Below, one piece after another: positions 1 to 5,473 of a stretch of DNA of 5,473 bases (positions are counted from its first letter, which is position 1; each line of letters opens with the position of its first letter). A model generated the notes under the pieces. It was not told where the DNA came from. It saw only the letters and a list, made by a program, of their open reading frames with translations, and ran no database searches. This DNA is from Comamonadaceae bacterium (lineage in GTDB: Bacteria; Pseudomonadota; Gammaproteobacteria; Burkholderiales; Burkholderiaceae_C), in assembly GCA_947460165.1 (NCBI GenBank), contig CANHKH010000253.1, positions 1 through 5,473 on the forward strand, given 5' to 3'. A program made the translations under genes and the position numbers.

Positions 1-117
1 CTGCCTGCCGCGCCTGAGATCGCCCCTGTTCAAGCACCTAAACCTGCGCCTGAAAAAGGCGGTGGCTACCACCTGAGCGAGCACGTTCAGCGCTATTTCA
101 AGACCACCCGCATCTGA
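1..117 (+). CDS. C-terminal end of a formate dehydrogenase region Tat-target-like small protein (5' truncated by window)
   Basis: Reading frame 1 is open from the first base to a TGA at 115-117, giving 38 residues. The visible part has a Pro/Ala-rich linker (residues about 1-18, including APVQAPKPAPEK), a GGGY turn, and a C-terminus with HLSEHVQRYFKTTRI. A small domain of the form GYxxxEHxxxYYxTxx at the end of a short Tat-signal protein is typical of the 'formate dehydrogenase region TAT target' family (TIGR02811 type, usually about 65 aa), which commonly sits directly upstream of the alpha-subunit gene. It sits 22 bp upstream of fdhA, consistent with that family. The Tat signal itself would lie outside the window and is not seen. 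The Pro/Ala linker may make this member longer than usual. The role of the family is not established; an accessory or assembly function for the exported enzyme is inferred from context only. The family call is fairly likely. Confidence 0.72.
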   Translation: MPAAPEIAPVQAPKPAPEKGGGYHLSEHVQRYFKTTRI

Positions 118-129
118 CAGCCAAGACTC

Positions 130-133
130 GGAG
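130..133 (+). promoter_or_regulatory. Ribosome binding site of fdhA
   Basis: GGAG lies 6 bases before the ATG at 140 and supports that start over the in-frame ATG at 236 (Met33), which stands almost directly before the Tat twin arginines and has no comparable purine-rich site seen upstream. Confidence 0.6.
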
Positions 134-139
134 AAGCTC

Positions 140-3106
140 ATGTTGCTGACTAAAAAATCCACTTCATCGCCGGGCGCCAGCTCGGCCACTCTGGTCCAGC
201 GCCTGCAGCGCGGCTTGGCGCATGCCGTGCCCACCATGGACCGCCGCAGCTTTTTGCGCCGCTCTGGCCTGGGCGTGGGTGCGGGCATTGCGGCCTCCTC
301 GCTCACGCTGGTCAAGCGTGCCGACGCCGCCCCTGGCGGCGCCCCTTTGGAGGGCAAAGGCAAAATTGAAGTTCGCCGCACGGTGTGCACCCATTGCTCG
401 GTGGGCTGCGCCGTCGATGCGGTGGTTGAAAACGGTGTGTGGATACGCCAAGAGCCGGTGTTTGACTCGCCCATCAACCTGGGCGCCCACTGCGCCAAGG
501 GCGCGGCCCTGCGCGAGCACGGCCATGGCGAGTACCGCCTGCGCCACCCCATGAAGCTGGTCAACGGCAAGTACCAGCGCATCAGCTGGGACCAGGCCAT
601 CAAAGAAATCACCGACAAGCTGCAGGTGCTGCGCAAAGACAGCGGCCCCGACTCTGTTTACTGGGTGGGTTCGTCCAAGCACAACAACGAGCAGGCTTAC
701 CTGCTGCGCAAGTTCGTCAGCTTTTGGGGCAGCAACAACTGCGACCACCAGGCGCGCATTTGCCACTCCACCACGGTGGCCGGTGTGGCCAACACCTGGG
801 GGTATGGCGCCATGACCAACTCCTACAACGACATGCAAAACAGCAAGCTGGCGTTGTACATAGGCTCCAACGCCGCAGAAGCCCACCCGGTCTCCATGCT
901 GCACATGCTGCACGCCAAGGAAAACGGCGCACGCATGATCGTGGTGGACCCGCGTTTTACCCGCACCGCCGCCCGCGCGCACCAGCATGTGCGCATACGC
1001 TCGGGCTCGGACATTGCCTTTTTGTTCGGCCTGATGCACCACATCTTCAAAAACGGCTGGGAAGACAAAAAATACATCGCCGACCGCGTCTGGGGCATGG
1101 ACAAGGTGCGTGAAGAGGTGCTGGCCAAGTGGACACCCGACAAGGTCGAAGAAGCTTGCGGCTTGCCTGAAGCCGTGGTCTTCGACATCGCCAAGCAAAT
1201 GAACGAGCACCGCCCCGGCACCATCGTGTGGTGCATGGGCCAAACCCAGCACACCATTGGCAACGCCATTGTGCGGGCTTCGTGCCTCTTGCAACTGGCC
1301 TTGGGCAACATTGGCGTGTCTGGCGGCGGCGCCAACATTTTCCGTGGCCACGACAACGTGCAAGGCGCCACCGACGTGGGCCCCAACCCCGACTCGCTGC
1401 CCGGCTACTACGGCCTGGCCGAAGGCTCCTGGAAGCACTTTGCCAAAGTCTGGGGCGTGGACTTTGACTGGATCAAGAGCCGTTACGCCACGCCCGCCAT
1501 GATGGGCAAGCCCGGCATCACGGTCTCGCGCTGGATAGACGGCGTGCTTGAGAAAAACGAGAACATCGACCAAGACCCCAATCTGCGCGGCGTGTTCTTT
1601 TGGGGCCACGCGCCCAACTCGCAAACCCGCGGCCTGGAGATGAAAAAGGCCATGGACAAGCTGGACCTGCTGGTGGTGGTGGACCCCTACCCCTCGGCCA
1701 CCGCCGCCATGGCCGCCATGCCCGGGCTCAAAGAGGACCTCAACCCCAACCGCGCGGTCTATCTGTTGCCAGCGGCCACGCAGTTCGAGACCTCGGGCTC
1801 TTGCACCGCTTCTAACCGTTCCATCCAGTGGCGCGAGAAGGTCATTGAGCCGCTGTGGGAAAGCCGCAGCGACCACATGATCATGTACCAGCTGGCCGAC
1901 AAGCTTGGCTTTGGCAAGGAGCTGGTCAAGAACTACAAAATGCAGCAGGTCAGGGGCCTGGACGAGCCCGTGCCCGAAGACATTTTGCGCGAGATCAACA
2001 AATCGGTCTGGACCATTGGTTACACCGGCCAGTCGCCCGAGCGCTTGAAGGCGCACATGCGCAACATGCATCTTTTCGACGTCAAGTCGCTCAGGTGCAA
2101 GGCCGGCGTGGACAAGGAAACCGGCTACGACATGGCGGGCGACTACTTTGGCCTGCCTTGGCCTTGCTACGGCACGCCAGAGCTCAAGCACCCCGGCTCG
2201 CCCAACCTGTACGACACCTCCAAGCATGTCATGGAGGGCGGCGGCAATTTCAGGGCCAACTTTGGCGTGGAGCGCAACGGCGAGAATTTGCTGGCCGCCG
2301 ACGGCTCACACTCCAAGGGCAGCGACATCACCACCGGCTACCCCGAGTTCGACCATGTGCTGCTGAAAAAGCTGGGCTGGTGGGGCGAACTCAGCGAGGC
2401 CGAGCAAACCGCGGCCGAAGGCAAGAACTGGAAGACCGACCCCACAGGTGCCATCATCCGCGTGGCCATGAAGCACGGCTGCCACCCCTTTGGCAACGCC
2501 AAAGCCCGTGCCGTGGTCTGGAACTTTCCCGACCCGATTCCGCAGCACCGCGAGCCGCTTTATTCCACCCGCCCCGACCTGGTGGCCAAGTACCCCTCAC
2601 ACGACGACCGCAAGGCCTTTTGGCGCCTGCCCACGCTGTTCAAAAGCGTGCAGACCAAGGCCGTGCAAGACAAGCTGCACGAGAAATTCCCCCTCATCCT
2701 CACCTCCGGCCGCCTGGTCGAGTACGAGGGCGGCGGCGAAGAAACCCGCTCCAACCCTTGGCTGGCCGAGTTGCAGCAAGAGGCCTATGTGGAAATCAAC
2801 CCCAAGGCCGCACAGGCACGCGGCATTCGCAACGGCGAGCGCGTCTGGCTGAGCAGCCCCACAGGCGCACGGCTGAACGTGCAGGCCATGGTGACCGAGC
2901 GCGTGGACGATGGCACGGTGTGGATGCCGTTTCACTTTTCAGGTCGCTGGCAAGGCGCCGACATGCTGGCGCATTACCCCAAGGGCGCGGCCCCCGTGGT
3001 GCGCGGCGAGGCGGTCAACACGGCCACCACCTATGGTTATGACAGCGTGACGATGATGCAGGAAAGCAAAACCACCATCTGCAACATCGAGCGGGTCACC
3101 GCATAA
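140..3106 (+). CDS. fdhA: Respiratory formate dehydrogenase, catalytic alpha subunit (Mo/W-bisPGD, Cys form, Tat-exported)
   Basis: This subunit oxidises formate to CO2 at a molybdenum or tungsten bis-pterin-guanine-dinucleotide site in the periplasm and passes electrons to the beta subunit. A Tat signal is visible: twin arginines R35-R36 in DRRSFLRRSG, a hydrophobic stretch at about 44-58, and a likely Ala-Asp-Ala cleavage site ending at A63. The [4Fe-4S] cysteines are C83, C86, C90 and C118, followed by conserved K120. The metal ligand is C208 (codon TGC at 761-763) followed by H209, where E. coli FdnG/FdoG have selenocysteine. R402 in FRGHDNVQGATD matches the catalytic arginine of FdhF (R333). 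The C-terminal dinucleotide-binding domain spans about 850-980, starting PLILTSGRLVEYEGGGEETR. The length of 988 aa is close to E. coli FdnG (about 1015), so the gene looks intact. It corresponds to fdnG/fdoG but resembles the FDH3-type enzymes of Burkholderiales and epsilonproteobacteria more closely. The substrate assignment is strong because the beta and gamma genes follow. Confidence 0.96.
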   Translation: MLLTKKSTSSPGASSATLVQRLQRGLAHAVPTMDRRSFLRRSGLGVGAGIAASSLTLVKRADAAPGGAPLEGKGKIEVRRTVCTHCSVGCAVDAVVENGVWIRQEPVFDSPINLGAHCAKGAALREHGHGEYRLRHPMKLVNGKYQRISWDQAIKEITDKLQVLRKDSGPDSVYWVGSSKHNNEQAYLLRKFVSFWGSNNCDHQARICHSTTVAGVANTWGYGAMTNSYNDMQNSKLALYIGSNAAEAHPVSMLHMLHAKENGARMIVVDPRFTRTAARAHQHVRIRSGSDIAFLFGLMHHIFKNGWEDKKYIADRVWGMDKVREEVLAKWTPDKVEEACGLPEAVVFDIAKQMNEHRPGTIVWCMGQTQHTIGNAIVRASCLLQLALGNIGVSGGGANIFRGHDNVQGATDVGPNPDSLPGYYGLAEGSWKHFAKVWGVDFDWIKSRYATPAMMGKPGITVSRWIDGVLEKNENIDQDPNLRGVFFWGHAPNSQTRGLEMKKAMDKLDLLVVVDPYPSATAAMAAMPGLKEDLNPNRAVYLLPAATQFETSGSCTASNRSIQWREKVIEPLWESRSDHMIMYQLADKLGFGKELVKNYKMQQVRGLDEPVPEDILREINKSVWTIGYTGQSPERLKAHMRNMHLFDVKSLRCKAGVDKETGYDMAGDYFGLPWPCYGTPELKHPGSPNLYDTSKHVMEGGGNFRANFGVERNGENLLAADGSHSKGSDITTGYPEFDHVLLKKLGWWGELSEAEQTAAEGKNWKTDPTGAIIRVAMKHGCHPFGNAKARAVVWNFPDPIPQHREPLYSTRPDLVAKYPSHDDRKAFWRLPTLFKSVQTKAVQDKLHEKFPLILTSGRLVEYEGGGEETRSNPWLAELQQEAYVEINPKAAQARGIRNGERVWLSSPTGARLNVQAMVTERVDDGTVWMPFHFSGRWQGADMLAHYPKGAAPVVRGEAVNTATTYGYDSVTMMQESKTTICNIERVTA

Positions 3107-3109
3107 GGA
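3105..3109 (+). promoter_or_regulatory. Ribosome binding site of fdhB overlapping the fdhA stop codon
   Basis: AAGGA starts inside the fdhA TAA stop (3104-3106) and ends 7 bases before the fdhB ATG at 3117. Ribosomes finishing fdhA therefore release on the next gene's initiation site, which suggests coupled translation of the alpha and beta subunits. Confidence 0.55.
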
Positions 3110-3116
3110 CACCGAC

Positions 3117-3737
3117 ATGGCAAGAATGAAATTCATCTGCGACGCCGAGCGCTGCATCGAGTGCAACGGCTGCGTCACCGCCTGCAAGAACGAGCACGAG
3201 GTGCCCTGGGGCGTGAACCGCCGCCGCGTGGTCACGCTCAACGACGGCGTGCCCGGCGAGCGCTCGCTCTCGGTGGCCTGCATGCACTGCTCTGACGCGC
3301 CCTGCATGGCGGTCTGCCCAGTCAACTGCTTTTACAAAACCGACGAAGGCGTGGTGCTGCACGACAAAGACGTGTGCATAGGTTGCGGCTACTGCAGCTA
3401 CGCCTGCCCCTTTGGTGCACCCCAGTTCCCCTCCAAAGGCACGTTTGGTGCGCGCGGCAAAATGGACAAATGCACTTTTTGCGCGGGCGGCCCGGAAGAG
3501 AACGGCTCGCAGGCCGAGTTTGAAAAATACGGCCGCAACCGCTTGGCCGAAGGCAAGCTGCCCGCCTGCGCTGAAATGTGCTCGACCAAGGCCTTGCTGG
3601 CCGGCGACGGCGACATGGTGGCCGATATTTTCCGCACCCGTGTGGTCAAGCGCGGCACGGGCGCCGAGGTCTGGGGCTGGGGCACGGCCTACGCCACCAA
3701 GCAAGCCGGCCAGCCTGCCAAAGGGGGTAAGTCATGA
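3117..3737 (+). CDS. fdhB: Formate dehydrogenase beta subunit, four-cluster ferredoxin (FDH3 type, fdh3B-like)
   Basis: This is the electron-transfer subunit linking FdhA to the cytochrome b subunit. The 206 residues hold four cysteine motifs: C13-C16-C19-C23, C55-C58-C63-C67, C87-C90-C93-C97 and C119-C122-C151-C155. These 16 ligands are enough for four [4Fe-4S] clusters, as in the DMSO reductase B-subunit/FdnH family. C8 and C71 are additional cysteines. There is no signal peptide, so export folded together with FdhA through the Tat system is inferred. E. coli FdnH is about 294 aa and ends in a membrane helix; this protein stops much earlier (tail AYATKQAGQPAKGGKS) and has no hydrophobic helix, so it must dock on the gamma subunit without its own anchor. 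This short form is the one usually named FDH3 subunit beta. It starts 10 bp after fdhA and its stop overlaps the next start. Confidence 0.94.
   Translation: MARMKFICDAERCIECNGCVTACKNEHEVPWGVNRRRVVTLNDGVPGERSLSVACMHCSDAPCMAVCPVNCFYKTDEGVVLHDKDVCIGCGYCSYACPFGAPQFPSKGTFGARGKMDKCTFCAGGPEENGSQAEFEKYGRNRLAEGKLPACAEMCSTKALLAGDGDMVADIFRTRVVKRGTGAEVWGWGTAYATKQAGQPAKGGKS
3721..3727 (+). promoter_or_regulatory. Strong ribosome binding site for the small lipoprotein gene
   Basis: AAGGGGG lies within the last codons of fdhB and ends 6 bases before the ATG at 3734. It favours real translation of the 71-aa gene, which starts at an ATGA overlap with the fdhB stop. Confidence 0.55.
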
Positions 3738-3949
3738 AGCCAGTGTGGTGCATGCTCGTCCTGGCCGCGGGTTTGGTGGCCTGCGGCGAAAAACAGCAAA
3801 CCTTGGGCAACCGCTCGGATGTGCCTGCGTACAAGGGCACGGGCTCGAACTTCAGCGCAGCAGGCTGGAAGGCGGGTGACGCCACCAGCTGGGAGCAGCA
3901 CCTCAAGACCCGTACCCAGGGGCAAAACGACTATGTCAAGTCTGAATGA
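3734..3949 (+). CDS. Small putative lipoprotein encoded between the beta and gamma subunit genes
   Basis: This 71-residue protein has a lipoprotein signal: M1, K2, a hydrophobic run at about 4-15, and a lipobox L14-V15-A16-C17. Lipidation at C17 would leave a mature chain of 55 residues. The residue after the cysteine is glycine, not aspartate, so under the +2 rule outer-membrane sorting is possible, though the rule is imperfect outside enterics. The mature part is hydrophilic and contains SDVPAYKGTG, AAGWKAGD and SWEQHLKTRTQGQNDY; no cofactor motif is visible. The start overlaps the fdhB stop as ATGA (3734-3737), and the 3' end overlaps the gamma gene by 17 bp, so it is tightly built into the operon. 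From memory, similar short lipoproteins of the form W+PGD...SWEQH occur at this position in other Burkholderiales, but this was not searched. The function is unknown; an accessory or stabilising role for the complex is inference only. Confidence 0.8.
   Translation: MKPVWCMLVLAAGLVACGEKQQTLGNRSDVPAYKGTGSNFSAAGWKAGDATSWEQHLKTRTQGQNDYVKSE
3918..3922 (+). promoter_or_regulatory. Probable ribosome binding site of the gamma subunit gene
   Basis: AGGGG ends 10 bases before the ATG at 3933. It supports that start, which gives a clean signal peptide. The upstream in-frame ATG at 3819 would add 38 Arg/Ser-rich residues and overlap the lipoprotein gene by 131 bases. The ATG at 3946, which overlaps the lipoprotein stop as ATGA, is in the wrong frame. 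Confidence 0.45.
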
Positions 3950-5132
3950 CGCTTTGACTCGGCTCAGGCGTGGGCTGATGGCCGCTGGCATGGCCAGTGT
4001 GTTGGCTTGCAGCTTTGGGGCGGCCGTGGCCCAAGACAAATCAGCCTCGCCTGCCCCTGCTGCCATGCCAGGCATCCAGGGCCAAAACATCATGGACGTC
4101 AAACCCGAGGCCAGCCAAGACCCGGGCTACCTCAATCAGTCCAATGCCGAGCGCGACAAGGTGCAACCCGGCAACAACGCCCCCATGTGGCGCGCCGTGG
4201 GGGCTGGCAGCGAGGGCTACACCAGCTACCCCAAGGCCGATGCGCCTGAGGCCGGTGTGCTGGTTCAGCCCTTTGTGCAGTACCCCGGCTCGCGCCTGAC
4301 CACGGCTGGCGAGGCCTGGCGCCAGGTGCGCAACCAGTGGATCATTCCCTACGGTGCGGCGCTGTTGAGCATTGCGCTGCTGGCGCTGGCCATTTTTTAC
4401 TGGACCAAGGGCACCATCGAGTTGCACGGCAAAGAGACCGGGCGCAAGATAGAGCGTTTCACGCCCTTTGAGCGTGCGGCCCACTGGAGCAATGCCATTG
4501 CGTTTGTGGCACTGGCGGTGTCTGGCCTCATCATCGCCTTTGGCAAGTACTTTTTGCTGCCCGTCATGGGTGGAACCTTGTACGGCTGGCTCACCTACGC
4601 GCTCAAGAACGTGCACAACTTTGTGGGTCCGCTGTTTGTGGTCTCGTTGGTGATTGTGTTTTTCACCTTTGTCAAAGACAACTTTCCCGGCCGGGGCGAC
4701 CTCATGTGGCTGCTGCGCGGCGGCGGCATGTTTGGCGGCAAGGAAGTTCCTTCACACCGCTTCAATGCGGGAGAAAAAATCCTTTTTTGGTCGGGTGTGT
4801 TTTTCCTGGGCCTCATCGTCACCGCCTCGGGTTTGGTGCTGGACATGCTCATCCCTGGCTTGCTCTACGAGCGCGCCACCATGCAGGTGGCCCACATGGT
4901 GCACGCCGTGGCCACGCTGCTGATGATGGCCTTGTTTCTGGGCCATATTTACATGGGCACCCTGGGCATGCGGGGCGCTTACTCGGCCATGCGCGAGGGC
5001 TATGTGGACGAGACCTGGGCCAAAGAACACCATGAATACTGGTATGACGATGTGAAGGCAGGCAAGATTGCCGCACAACGCAGCGGGCACCCCGCCAGTG
5101 AGAACTCGGCTGGCCGCGCTCGCGCCGCTTGA
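3933..5132 (+). CDS. fdhC: Formate dehydrogenase gamma subunit, membrane cytochrome b556 with periplasmic N-terminal extension
   Basis: This diheme membrane subunit passes electrons from the beta subunit to quinone (FdnI/FdoI family; the symbol fdhC is also used for formate transporters). The 399 residues start with a signal peptide: R10-L11-R12-R13, a hydrophobic run to A33, and likely cleavage after AVA. A periplasmic stretch of about 100 residues follows (34-135). Membrane helices are seen at about 137-157, 186-206, 229-247, 284-308 and 320-345. From about R175 (RFTPFERAAHW) to the end it aligns by eye with E. coli FdoI. The likely heme ligands are H184, H228, H324 and H338; the 14-residue spacing of the last pair matches FdnI H155/H169. 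E. coli FdnI/FdoI are only about 211-217 aa, so the signal peptide, periplasmic part and first helix are additional. ATG 3978 (Met16) is a possible alternative start but would remove the basic n-region. Confidence 0.93.
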   Translation: MSSLNDALTRLRRGLMAAGMASVLACSFGAAVAQDKSASPAPAAMPGIQGQNIMDVKPEASQDPGYLNQSNAERDKVQPGNNAPMWRAVGAGSEGYTSYPKADAPEAGVLVQPFVQYPGSRLTTAGEAWRQVRNQWIIPYGAALLSIALLALAIFYWTKGTIELHGKETGRKIERFTPFERAAHWSNAIAFVALAVSGLIIAFGKYFLLPVMGGTLYGWLTYALKNVHNFVGPLFVVSLVIVFFTFVKDNFPGRGDLMWLLRGGGMFGGKEVPSHRFNAGEKILFWSGVFFLGLIVTASGLVLDMLIPGLLYERATMQVAHMVHAVATLLMMALFLGHIYMGTLGMRGAYSAMREGYVDETWAKEHHEYWYDDVKAGKIAAQRSGHPASENSAGRARAA

Positions 5133-5138
5133 AGAAAG
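5131..5138 (+). promoter_or_regulatory. Weak purine-rich ribosome binding site for the downstream exported protein
   Basis: GAAGAAAG begins within the gamma subunit stop codon (5130-5132) and ends 7 bases before the ATG at 5146. It is a poorer Shine-Dalgarno match than those of the upstream genes. Confidence 0.35.
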
Positions 5139-5145
5139 AAACGCC

Positions 5146-5473
5146 ATGAACAAGTTGACTCTTGCATTGATGATGGCCCTGGCGCCCAGCCTGGCGCTGG
5201 CCAAACTCCCCGCCCTCGATGACGCTGCCAAGGCCAAAGCGGCCGAAGCCGCCGCCAAGGCCGCTTGGCAAGGCAAGGTGGACGGTTTCCAGTTGTGCAA
5301 CGCCCAAGACCGTGCGGCCGCCCATTACCGCAAGACCGCAGGCACTGCCGAGCCTGGGGCCAAGGCGGCAGCCGAGGTCAAGCCTGGCAAGGAGGCCAAG
5401 GCGAGCAAAGAGGCCAAGCCTGCCAAGGCCGCCGCATCCAATTGCCCAGACCCAGGTCCCTTTGCCTACACCC
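5146..5473 (+). CDS. Exported Ala/Lys-rich protein of unknown function (3' truncated by window)
   Basis: The frame is open from ATG 5146 to the window edge, giving 109 complete codons. A Sec signal peptide is visible: MNK, a hydrophobic run at 4-17, and likely cleavage after A17-L18-A19. The mature part begins KLPALDDAAKAKAAEAAAKAAW, abbreviated here as an Ala/Lys helix-prone segment at about 26-41. This is followed by GKVDGFQLCNAQDRAAAHY with C51, then a low-complexity Lys/Ala/Glu/Pro stretch at about 63-98, then SNCPDPGPFAY with C100. C51 and C100 could form a disulfide in the periplasm (inference). The gene lies 13 bp after the gamma subunit with no terminator between, so it is probably co-transcribed. 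Similar small KLPAP...AKAAW...QLC...ADPGPF proteins are remembered from Comamonadaceae, but their role is not known. No catalytic or metal motif is apparent. Confidence 0.78.
   Translation, partial: MNKLTLALMMALAPSLALAKLPALDDAAKAKAAEAAAKAAWQGKVDGFQLCNAQDRAAAHYRKTAGTAEPGAKAAAEVKPGKEAKASKEAKPAKAAASNCPDPGPFAYT
5389..5424 (+). repeat. Two-copy 18-bp in-frame repeat within the Ala/Lys-rich gene
   Basis: The hexapeptides KEAKAS (5389-5406) and KEAKPA (5407-5424) follow each other directly. The shared core GAGGCCAAG occurs at 5392-5400 and 5410-5418, giving a period of 18 bases (six codons). Related GCCAAG units recur throughout the gene from about 5227 onward. This is a coding low-complexity repeat and a plausible site of length variation between strains, not a mobile or regulatory element. 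Confidence 0.6.

Noticed and set aside
118..139. Promoter between the Tat-target gene and fdhA
   Set aside because: The gap is only 22 bases and is largely occupied by the ribosome binding site; no -35/-10 pair is visible, so the promoter is probably upstream of the window.
164..2227. A 687-residue open frame on the minus strand opposite fdhA
   Set aside because: It lies wholly within a clearly conserved gene. Its Val/His/Ala/Gly-rich translation is what the reverse of GC-biased third positions produces, with no recognisable domain.
1855..3042. A 395-residue open frame on the plus strand in another frame of fdhA
   Set aside because: The translation is dominated by Arg, Gln, Gly and His and has no motif; it is a shadow of GC-rich coding in the fdhA frame.
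3096..3704. A 202-residue minus-strand frame opposite fdhB
   Set aside because: It mirrors a gene with 16 conserved cluster cysteines; its His/Ala/Val-rich sequence has no independent support.
3946..3949. ATGA overlap as the gamma subunit start
   Set aside because: The ATG at 3946 is out of frame with the cytochrome b sequence; the in-frame ATG at 3933 gives a good signal peptide.
5133..5145. Terminator after the gamma subunit gene
   Set aside because: The 13-base gap has no inverted repeat or T-run, so read-through into the next gene is expected.

Overview
The window holds most of a respiratory, membrane-bound formate dehydrogenase operon, with every gene on the + strand. The base composition is GC-rich, with strong G/C bias at third codon positions. 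The protein style fits a betaproteobacterium of the order Burkholderiales, most likely Comamonadaceae. That placement rests on remembered resemblance, not on a search.

Layout: (1) bases 1-117 are the 3' end of a small gene whose C-terminus resembles the 'formate dehydrogenase region TAT target' family. (2) Bases 140-3106 encode the catalytic alpha subunit FdhA, 988 aa, with a Tat signal, one N-terminal [4Fe-4S] site and a cysteine as molybdenum/tungsten ligand where E. coli enzymes have selenocysteine. (3) Bases 3117-3737 encode the electron-transfer beta subunit, 206 aa, with 16 cysteines arranged for four [4Fe-4S] clusters. (4) Bases 3734-3949 encode an unnamed 71-aa putative lipoprotein that overlaps the beta gene by an ATGA. 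(5) Bases 3933-5132 encode the cytochrome b gamma subunit, 399 aa from the preferred start, carrying a signal peptide and a periplasmic extension absent from E. coli FdnI/FdoI. (6) From 5146 to the window end is the 5' part of an exported Ala/Lys-rich protein of unknown function.

How it works together (family knowledge plus inference): FdhA oxidises formate to CO2 in the periplasm. Electrons pass through its [4Fe-4S] cluster to the four clusters of the beta subunit, then to two b hemes in the gamma subunit, and finally to the quinone pool. Only FdhA has a Tat signal, so the beta subunit is probably co-exported folded with it. The gaps between genes are 22, 10 and 13 bp, and two junctions overlap, so one polycistronic transcript with translational coupling is likely. 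Its promoter must lie upstream of the window. No terminator, RNA gene, mobile element or CRISPR array was seen.

The core enzyme is well known. The less described parts are the three small exported proteins around it (the Tat-target-like protein, the lipoprotein and the Ala/Lys-rich protein) and the periplasmic extension of the gamma subunit.
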